DNA of 27,746 nucleotides from an uncultured Roseateles sp. Its GTDB lineage: Bacteria; Pseudomonadota; Gammaproteobacteria; Burkholderiales; Burkholderiaceae. Of this stretch, positions 22,334 to 27,746 are shown piece after piece. The number at the start of each line of letters is the position of its first letter. The stretch's first letter is position 1. The notes under the pieces were generated by a model that saw only the letters and a list, made by a program, of their open reading frames with translations, did no database searches and was not told where the DNA came from. The stretch lies in assembly GCA_946480605.1 (NCBI GenBank), contig CAMLKW010000029.1:1-27746 (forward strand), in the 5' to 3' direction. Made by a program: the position numbers and the translations under genes.

Positions 22334-24600
22334 AGACAGGCTTGATGGCCGAGGGTGCCGCCACGGCGCCCATCGTTGCGCTGCTGGATGCCGGTGCTCA
22401 CCACTCACACGCCGAGGTGGTCCGCGCCCGTGCGTTCGCCGAGCCGCTGCTGGGCGGCGAGGCGCTGGACTCCGGCGAGAACGCGCTGGCCCACGCGGAC
22501 GGCGTCGCCGCCGTCCTGCACAGCATTGGCGCTGCGCAGGAACTGCAGGCGGCGGCCTACCTGGTCTACGCGGCCGACTTCCTCAACAAGCCCGAGGACG
22601 TGGTCGCCAAGGCCTTCGGCGACAGCTACGCCAGCCTCGTGGAGCACACCCGCCGCCTGGTGCAGTTGCAGCGCGCCGCGCGCGGCGCCAAGCTGTCGAC
22701 GGACAAGAAGTCCGACCAGCGCGCCGAGCAGACCGAGCGCGTGCGCAAGATGCTGCTGGCCTTCTCGCGCGACCTGCGCGTGGTGCTGCTGCGCCTGGCC
22801 TCGCGGCTGCAGACGCTGCGCTGGCATGCCGCCAGCAAGCAGCCCTGCCCGCCGGAGCTGGCGGCCGAGTCACAGGCCGTGTTCGCGCCGCTGGCCAACC
22901 GCTTGGGTATCTGGCAGATCAAGTGGGAGCTGGAGGACTTGTCCTTCCGCTTCCGCGAGCCCGAGACCTACAAGGCGCTGGCCAAGGCCCTGCACGAGAC
23001 CCGCGTCGAGCGCGAGCAGCGCGTGGAGGCCGCGCGGTCGGCCCTGCAGGCCGATCTGTATGCGCAAGGCATCGCGGCCGAGGTGCAGGGGCGCCCCAAG
23101 CACCTCTACAGCATCCACAAGAAGATGCAGGGCAAAGACTTGTCGCTGGACCGCGTGTTCGACCTGCGTGCGCTGCGCGTCATCGTCGCCAGCGTGGCCG
23201 ACTGCTATGCGGCGCTGGCCAGGCTGCACGAGGTCTACACGCCCGTGCCCGGCGAGTTCGACGACTACATCGCCAAGCCCAAGCCCAATGGCTACCAGTC
23301 GCTGCACACGGTGGTGCTGGGGCCGGACGGCCGGGCGATGGAGGTGCAGATCCGCACGCGCGAGATGCACGACCATGCCGAGCACGGCGTCGCCGCGCAC
23401 TGGGCCTACAAGGAGGCGGGCGCGCGCGGATACGCGGGCGTCACGGCGGCCGGCGAGTTCGAGGAGCAGGTGGCCCGCGCCCGCAAGGCCGTGCTGAACC
23501 AGTTGCTGGCCTGGGAGCGCGACACGGTGCAGGCCGACGGCGATGCGACGGGCTTCGACGACCGCATCTACGTCTTCACGCCGCAGGCCACCATCGTGGA
23601 GCTGACGGCCGGTGCGACGCCGGTGGACTTTGCCTATGCGGTGCACACCGACCTGGGCCACCGCTGCCGCGGTGCGCGCATCGACGGCCAGATGCTGCCG
23701 CTGAACACCCCGCTGCAGAGCGGCCAGACCGTGGAGATCACCGCCGTGCGCGAGGGTGGACCGTCGCTGGACTGGCTCAATCCCGAGTTGGGCTATCTGC
23801 AGAGTCAGCGCTCGCGCGCCAAGGTGCGGGCCTGGTTCAACGCGCTGCAGCAGGCGCAGACCATCGCCAAGGGTCGCGAGCTGGTTGAGAAGCTGCTGCA
23901 GCGCGAGGGCAAGACGGCGCTCAAGCTCGACGAGCTGGCATCGCGGCTGGGGTTCAAGGGCGCAGACGCGCTGTTCGAGGTGGTTGGCAAGGACGAGTAC
24001 TCGCTGCGCAACATCGAACTGCTGCTGCGGCCGCCGGAGCCGGTCGCCGACGAGAACGAATTGCTGGCGCAGAGGCACACCCGCAGTGCCAGCGGCGGCC
24101 ATCGTGGCGGCGTGCTGGTGGTCGGCATCGACTCGCTGCTGACCACGCTGTCGCGCTGCTGCCGGCCGGCGCCGCCGGATGCGATCTCGGGCTTCGTCAC
24201 GCGCGGCAAGGGCGTGGCCATCCACCGCAGCGACTGCAGCAATCTGGCGGAGATGCAGCGGCGTTCTCCGGAGCGCGTCATCGCGGTGGCTTGGGGCGGC
24301 GGCGAACCTGGAGCGGGTGCAGGCAAGGGCGCGCCGGTCTACCCGGTCGACGTGCTGGTGGAAGCGGGTGATCGGCAAGGCCTGCTGCGCGACGTGCTGG
24401 AAGTGTTCGCGAAGGAGAAGATGAACGTCGTGGCCGTGAACACGCAGTCGTTGCAAGGCGGCGCAGCCAAGCCGCGCACCGGCGGCGGCGACACGGCCTG
24501 GATGAGCTTCACGCTGGAGCTGTCCGACGCGACCAAGCTGACGCGCGTGCTGCGTGAACTCTGCGAGATATCGGGCGTCCGCTCGGCACGCCGCAAGTGA
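22330..24600 (+). CDS. relA: RelA-type (p)ppGpp synthetase
   Basis: A 756-residue RSH protein that makes (p)ppGpp from ATP and GDP/GTP when ribosomes stall in amino-acid starvation. The N-terminal hydrolase-like domain lacks the HDxxED metal motif (AAAYLVYAADFLNKPEDV in its place), so it should not degrade ppGpp. The synthetase domain has GRPKHLYSIHKKM, VFDLRALRVIV and EFDDYIAKPKPNGYQSLHTVV; EFDD at 309-312 is the EXDD form that marks RelA rather than bifunctional SpoT/Rel (RXKD). TGS (DRIYVFTPQATIVELTAGATPVDFAY), the conserved-Cys region (LSRCCRPAPPDAISGFVTRGKGVAIHRSDC) and an ACT domain follow. The start at 22330 overlaps the hydrolase stop by four bases. tRNA-Val lies 45 bp downstream. Confidence 0.95.
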   Translation: MKTGLMAEGAATAPIVALLDAGAHHSHAEVVRARAFAEPLLGGEALDSGENALAHADGVAAVLHSIGAAQELQAAAYLVYAADFLNKPEDVVAKAFGDSYASLVEHTRRLVQLQRAARGAKLSTDKKSDQRAEQTERVRKMLLAFSRDLRVVLLRLASRLQTLRWHAASKQPCPPELAAESQAVFAPLANRLGIWQIKWELEDLSFRFREPETYKALAKALHETRVEREQRVEAARSALQADLYAQGIAAEVQGRPKHLYSIHKKMQGKDLSLDRVFDLRALRVIVASVADCYAALARLHEVYTPVPGEFDDYIAKPKPNGYQSLHTVVLGPDGRAMEVQIRTREMHDHAEHGVAAHWAYKEAGARGYAGVTAAGEFEEQVARARKAVLNQLLAWERDTVQADGDATGFDDRIYVFTPQATIVELTAGATPVDFAYAVHTDLGHRCRGARIDGQMLPLNTPLQSGQTVEITAVREGGPSLDWLNPELGYLQSQRSRAKVRAWFNALQQAQTIAKGRELVEKLLQREGKTALKLDELASRLGFKGADALFEVVGKDEYSLRNIELLLRPPEPVADENELLAQRHTRSASGGHRGGVLVVGIDSLLTTLSRCCRPAPPDAISGFVTRGKGVAIHRSDCSNLAEMQRRSPERVIAVAWGGGEPGAGAGKGAPVYPVDVLVEAGDRQGLLRDVLEVFAKEKMNVVAVNTQSLQGGAAKPRTGGGDTAWMSFTLELSDATKLTRVLRELCEISGVRSARRK

Positions 24601-24603
24601 ATC

Positions 24604-24633
24604 TGGACGGCACTGAAAAATCCATGCTATAGT
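24604..24633 (+). promoter_or_regulatory. tRNA-Val promoter
   Basis: TATAGT at 24628-24633 is a strong -10 candidate, 12 nt before the tRNA. TGGACG at 24604-24609, with an 18-bp spacer, is a weak -35. The short AT-rich block (TGAAAAATCCATGCTATAGT) stands out from the GC-rich surroundings. Transcription would begin within a few bases of the mature 5' end. Confidence 0.6.
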
Positions 24634-24645
24634 GCGTAGCTCTTC

Positions 24646-24722
24646 AGGCGCGTAGCTCAGTTGGTTAGAGCACCACCTTGACATGGTGGGGGTCGTTGGT
24701 TCGAATCCAATCGCGCCTACCA
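24646..24722 (+). tRNA. tRNA-Val (anticodon GAC)
   Basis: A 77-nt cloverleaf with encoded CCA. The acceptor stem AGGCGCG/CGCGCCT is fully paired, the D stem is GCTC/GAGC, the anticodon stem is CCACC/GGTGG with loop TTGACAT and GAC at 24680-24682, and the T arm contains TTCGAAT. The discriminator is A24719 and CCA is 24720-24722. GAC reads valine codons GUC and GUU. The gene lies 45 bp after relA, with its own promoter and terminator. Confidence 0.97.
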
Positions 24723-24733
24723 AATTTGGTAGG
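24716..24733. repeat. 18-bp perfect palindrome over the tRNA 3' end
   Basis: CCTACCAAATTTGGTAGG is a perfect palindrome. It covers the last acceptor-stem bases, the discriminator, the CCA end and 11 nt of trailer. In the precursor RNA the trailer could pair with the 3' acceptor strand (7 bp, AAUU loop) in competition with the acceptor stem. It may influence 3' processing or be a chance feature. Confidence 0.7.
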
Positions 24734-24737
24734 TTGG

Positions 24738-24773
24738 AAATGCCTCAGGTCCTCGCGGATCTGAGGCATTTTT
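24738..24773 (+). terminator. Intrinsic terminator of tRNA-Val
   Basis: AAATGCCTCAG (24738-24748) pairs perfectly with CTGAGGCATTT (24761-24771), giving an 11-bp stem with a 12-nt loop. A T-rich tail (TTTTTCTTTT) runs through the end of the stem. This is the clearest Rho-independent terminator in the window. The preceding A-run gives partial symmetry, so it might also stop transcripts coming from metE. Confidence 0.9.
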
Positions 24774-24896
24774 CTTTTCCGGGCCAGCTGTGTGCATCGA
24801 GGCGGCTGCGGCAGCTGTGCAGAGGTCGATCGCGTGTCGGCCGTGGCTGTGTCTGGCCGCCTGGCCACGGGGACAGGCGGTTTCCTTCCCCATGCG

Positions 24897-27209
24897 TCAG
24901 CCCGCCGGTGCTGCCTCCCGCCGCAAGGTCCTCGCCGCGTCCACCATCCTCCCCAGAGCCGCCTCCGTCTCTGCCCAGCCCCGCGTCTTCAACCCGCAGT
25001 CCGGGTTGACCCAGAGCAGTTCCGGCGGAATGACCTCGGTGGCTTTCTTCAGCAGCCGCAGCATCTCGGCCGTGTCGGGCACGCGCGGCGAGTGGATGTC
25101 GTAGACGCCGGGGCCGATCTCGTTGGGGTACTTGAACTGCCCGAAGCCGCGTAGCAGTTCCATGTCCGATCGACTCGTCTCGATGGTGATGACGTCGGCG
25201 TCCATCGCGGCGATCTCGGGCAGGATGTCGTTGAACTCCGAGTAGCACATGTGCGTGTGGATCTGCGTGTCGTCACGCACCGGGCTGGCCGACACGCGGA
25301 AGGCGTGCGTGGCCCAGGCGAGGTAGGCACCCCAGGCATCGCGGCGCAGCGGCAGGCCTTCGCGGATGGCGGGCTCGTCGATCTGGATGACGGCGATGCC
25401 GGCGGCCTCCAGGTCGGCGACCTCGTCGCGGATGGCCAGCGCGATCTGCAGCGCGGTGTCGGCGCGGGGCTGGTCGTCGCGCACGAAGGACCATTGCAGG
25501 ATGGTGATGGGGCCGGTCAGCATGCCTTTCATCGGCCTGGCGGTCAGCGTCTGCGCGAAGACGGTCCAGTCCACCGTCATGGACTTCGGGCGCGACACGT
25601 CACCGAACAGCACCGGCGGCTTCACACAACGCGAGCCGTAGCTCTGCACCCAGCCGTTGGCGGTGAAGGCGAAGCCCGACAGCTGTTCGCCGAAGTACTC
25701 GACCATGTCGTTGCGCTCGGCCTCGCCGTGGACCAGTACATCCAGCCCCAGAGCTTCCTGCTTGCGCACGGCGAGTTCGATCTCGCGCTGCATGGCCTCG
25801 CGATAGGCGGCCTCGCCCAGCGTGCCGCGCTTGAAGGCGGCGCGCGCGGCGCGTATCTCGGGCGTCTGCGGGAAGGAGCCGATGGTGGTGGTCGGGAAGG
25901 CCGGCAGTTGCAGACGTTGGCGCTGCGCGGCCCGGCGGGCGGGAAAGGGCGAGCAGCGCTGGTCGGCGTCGGCGGGCAGCGCCTTCAGCCGTGCGGCGAC
26001 GGCGGCGTTGCGCACGCGGCGGCTGCTGATGCGCGTGGCACGGGCGACGCGGGCCTCGGCCAGCTCGCGGCTCACGCTGATCTCATCGCCCCACAGCGCG
26101 CGCTTCAGCACGCGCAGCTCGTCCAGCTTCTCGACGGCGCCGGCCAGCCAGCTCTGCAGCTCCGAATCCAGCGCCTTGTCGTGCCGCAGGCTGAAGGGCA
26201 CATGCAGCAGCGAGCATGACGGCGCCACCCAGAGCCGGCCGCCGCGCAGCGCCTGCACCTGGCGCAGCGGGGCCAGCGCAGCATCCAGGTCGCTGCGCCA
26301 GATGTTGCGGCCATCAAGGATGCCCACCGACAGCTCGCGGTCCAGTGGCAGGCGCCGGGCCACGGGCAGCAGCTCGGCCGGCGCGCGCACGGCGTCCACG
26401 TGCAGGCCGGCCACGGGCAGTTCGCAGGCCAGGTCCAGGTTGTCGCCCAGCGGCGAGAAGTAGGTGGCCAGCAGCAGCGGCTGGCCCACCACGCCCAGGC
26501 GGGCATAGGCCTGGCGCAGCGCCTCGCGCCAGGCGGGGCTGAGGTCCAGGCCCAGGATGGGTTCGTCCAGCTGCACCCAGGTCACGCCGCGCGCGGCCAG
26601 GCGGGTCAGCAGCTGTTCGTAGACGGGGAGTAGCTGTGTCAGCAGCCCGAGGCGGTCGAAGCCGTCCTGCTTGCTCTTGCCCAGGTACAGGAAGCTCACC
26701 GGCCCCAGCAGCGCGACCTTGGGGCTGACCGGCAGGGCGATGGCCTCGTCCACCTCGGCCAGCAGCCGGTCGGGATGCAGGTGAAATTCGGTGGCGGCGT
26801 CGAACTCGGGGACCAGGTAGTGGTAGTTGGTGTCGAACCACTTGGTCATTTCCAGCGCGGGCGGGCCGTCGCCGTGCGTGCCGCCGCAGCAGGACCGGGC
26901 CGTCGTGCCGCGCGCCATGGCGAAGTAGCGCTGCAGCGGCGTCTCGTCACCCGTGAAGCCGAAGCGCGCCGGCTCGCAGCCGAACAGCTGGATCAGGTGA
27001 GCGACGTGGTCGTACAGCGCGAAGTCACCCACGGTGACGTGGTCCAGCCCGGCCTCCTTCTGCAGCGCCCAGTGCCGGGCGCGCAGTTCGGACGCCTGGG
27101 CTTCCAGCTCGTCGGCAGACAGCTCGCCGCGCCAGTGGCGCTCCAGCGCGGTCTTCAGTTCGCGGTGCTCGCCCATGCGAGGGAAGCCGAGAATATGAGT
27201 CTTGATCAT
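24897..27209 (-). CDS. metE: Cobalamin-independent methionine synthase
   Basis: MetE transfers the methyl group of 5-methyltetrahydropteroyl-tri-L-glutamate to homocysteine without B12. The 770-residue protein starts [19 protein letters not shown] at 27209. A start 17 codons upstream is possible but would add residues unlike the family. The C-terminal barrel has zinc ligands H653, C655 (THMCYSEF), E677 (ITIETSRSD) and C738 ([11 protein letters not shown]), each exactly 12 later than E. coli H641, C643, E665 and C726. [17 protein letters not shown] and [10 protein letters not shown] are further signatures. The loop before EMTKWF carries a Cys/His-rich stretch ([12 protein letters not shown]) where E. 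coli has none. metR is divergent and no riboswitch is seen upstream, so MetR control is expected. Confidence 0.97.
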   Translation of the reverse strand: MIKTHILGFPRMGEHRELKTALERHWRGELSADELEAQASELRARHWALQKEAGLDHVTVGDFALYDHVAHLIQLFGCEPARFGFTGDETPLQRYFAMARGTTARSCCGGTHGDGPPALEMTKWFDTNYHYLVPEFDAATEFHLHPDRLLAEVDEAIALPVSPKVALLGPVSFLYLGKSKQDGFDRLGLLTQLLPVYEQLLTRLAARGVTWVQLDEPILGLDLSPAWREALRQAYARLGVVGQPLLLATYFSPLGDNLDLACELPVAGLHVDAVRAPAELLPVARRLPLDRELSVGILDGRNIWRSDLDAALAPLRQVQALRGGRLWVAPSCSLLHVPFSLRHDKALDSELQSWLAGAVEKLDELRVLKRALWGDEISVSRELAEARVARATRISSRRVRNAAVAARLKALPADADQRCSPFPARRAAQRQRLQLPAFPTTTIGSFPQTPEIRAARAAFKRGTLGEAAYREAMQREIELAVRKQEALGLDVLVHGEAERNDMVEYFGEQLSGFAFTANGWVQSYGSRCVKPPVLFGDVSRPKSMTVDWTVFAQTLTARPMKGMLTGPITILQWSFVRDDQPRADTALQIALAIRDEVADLEAAGIAVIQIDEPAIREGLPLRRDAWGAYLAWATHAFRVSASPVRDDTQIHTHMCYSEFNDILPEIAAMDADVITIETSRSDMELLRGFGQFKYPNEIGPGVYDIHSPRVPDTAEMLRLLKKATEVIPPELLWVNPDCGLKTRGWAETEAALGRMVDAARTLRREAAPAG

Positions 27210-27305
27210 GTTGAAACGAAGGTGAATGAATTTCGTTCGTGATGATCCGCAAGCTGCCACAATGAATCAAACGAAACGTTTTCGGGTTCATCAACAGTTC
27301 CACTC
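27210..27305. promoter_or_regulatory. metE-metR divergent control region with MetR-like sites
   Basis: The 96-bp spacer is AT-rich relative to its flanks. TGAATGAATTTCG (27223-27235) differs by one base from the E. coli MetR consensus TGAA-N5-TTCA and lies within the imperfect palindrome GAATGAA-T-TTCGTTC. A second TGAA (27263-27266) and a TTCA (27287-27290) flank AAACGTTT (27274-27281). LysR-type regulators normally bind such divergent spacers to activate one gene and repress their own. Exact sites are inferred. Confidence 0.5.
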
Positions 27306-27746
27306 ATGCAAACTCCGCTCGAACTGCGCCACCTGCGCACGCTGATCGCCCTGCGCGAGGCCGGCAACCTGTCCCGTGCGGCGCAGTTGCTGAACCTGAC
27401 GCAGTCGGCGCTGTCCCACCAGCTCAAAGGGTTGGAAGATCATTACGGCGCCGAGTTGTTCGCGCGCAAGAGCAACCCACTGGCGTTCGGCGTCGTCGGC
27501 CAGCGGCTGTTGAAGCTGGCGGACGCGGTGCTGCCGCAGGTGGACGAGGCCGATCGCGACGTGCGCCGGTTGGTGGACGGCTCGGCCGGCCAGCTGCGCA
27601 TCGCCGTGGAGTGCCACACCTGTTTCGACTGGCTGATGCCGGCGATGGACGCCTTCCGCGAGCGCTGGCCGGAGGTGGAGCTGGACATCGTGTCCGGCTT
27701 CCAGGCCGACCCGGTGGGCCTGCTGCACCAGGACCGCGCCGAGCTG
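27306..27746 (+). CDS. metR: LysR-type regulator MetR, N-terminal part (cut by window end)
   Basis: MetR activates metE in response to homocysteine and represses itself. The 147 visible residues begin MQTPLELRHLRTLIALREAGNLSRAAQLLNLTQSALSHQLKGLEDHYGAELFARK, a LysR winged helix with the MetR-like reading LTQSALSHQLK. The effector domain then starts (GQLRIAVECHTCFDWLMPAMDAFRERWPEVELDIVSGF); IAVECHTCFDWLMP is characteristic of MetR. The divergent position beside metE supports the call. About half of the protein lies beyond the window. Confidence 0.95.
   Translation, partial: MQTPLELRHLRTLIALREAGNLSRAAQLLNLTQSALSHQLKGLEDHYGAELFARKSNPLAFGVVGQRLLKLADAVLPQVDEADRDVRRLVDGSAGQLRIAVECHTCFDWLMPAMDAFRERWPEVELDIVSGFQADPVGLLHQDRAEL

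Noticed and set aside
24646..24773. Genomic island integrated at tRNA-Val
   Set aside because: The tRNA is followed directly by its terminator and then metE/metR, with no integrase or repeated tRNA fragment in view.
27210..27305. Cobalamin or SAM riboswitch upstream of metE
   Set aside because: The 96-bp spacer is too short for a cobalamin riboswitch together with promoters, and no conserved box is visible; MetR-like sites explain the region better.
1..27746. CRISPR arrays, insertion sequences, phage genes
   Set aside because: No regularly spaced direct repeats, no transposase-like or phage proteins, and no terminal inverted repeats were seen on reading both strands.

Overview
The window looks like chromosomal DNA of a high-GC betaproteobacterium, most likely order Burkholderiales (Roseateles/Mitsuaria/Rubrivivax-like). 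This rests on the GC-rich third codon positions, a RisA/RisS-like OmpR/EnvZ pair, a divergent metE/metR pair, an mfd/ispD/ispF neighbourhood and the style of the proteins. The genus is inference. Coding density is very high and no stretch over 300 bases lacks a gene. I see no insertion sequence, phage gene or CRISPR array.

Layout. (1) 1-7001: the N-terminal two thirds of mfd (minus), a secreted DUF885 protein, a small secreted protein, a chalcone isomerase-like secreted protein, a divergent RlmN/Cfr-type radical SAM protein and a class II aldolase-like protein. (2) 7013-7720: ispD. (3) 7686-13101, minus strand: a compact five-gene chaperone-usher-type operon in the order DUF4402 pilin, divergent pilin-like protein, second DUF4402 pilin, FGL-like PapD-type chaperone, and an unusual 1007-residue usher-like barrel protein. 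A candidate sigma-28 (FliA-type) promoter precedes it. (4) 13210-16139, minus strand: a PlpD-type (type Vd) patatin-barrel protein and a small periplasmic solute-binding-like protein. (5) 16209-16700: ispF, stranded about 8.5 kb from ispD, which it normally follows. (6) 16702-19659, minus strand: a paralogue of the solute-binding-like protein, an EnvZ-type histidine kinase and its OmpR-type regulator. (7) 19806-24600: a SIMPL-domain protein, 3-hydroxybutyrate dehydrogenase (minus), an alpha/beta hydrolase and a RelA-type (p)ppGpp synthetase whose start overlaps the hydrolase stop. (8) 24646-24773: tRNA-Val(GAC) with a promoter, a palindrome over its 3' end and a strong intrinsic terminator. 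(9) 24897-27746: metE and divergent metR (cut by the window end).

How the genes fit together. IspD and IspF are steps three and five of the MEP isoprenoid pathway. The surface and secretion block between them (pilus-like operon plus type Vd patatin) is the accessory part of the window. It is the best candidate for a poorly described system: a chaperone-usher-like fibre with DUF4402 subunits, one of which lacks an N-terminal donor strand, and an usher with a duplicated N-terminal domain and calcium-loop-like C-terminal domains. RelA, 3-hydroxybutyrate dehydrogenase, MetE and MetR are housekeeping or starvation-response functions.
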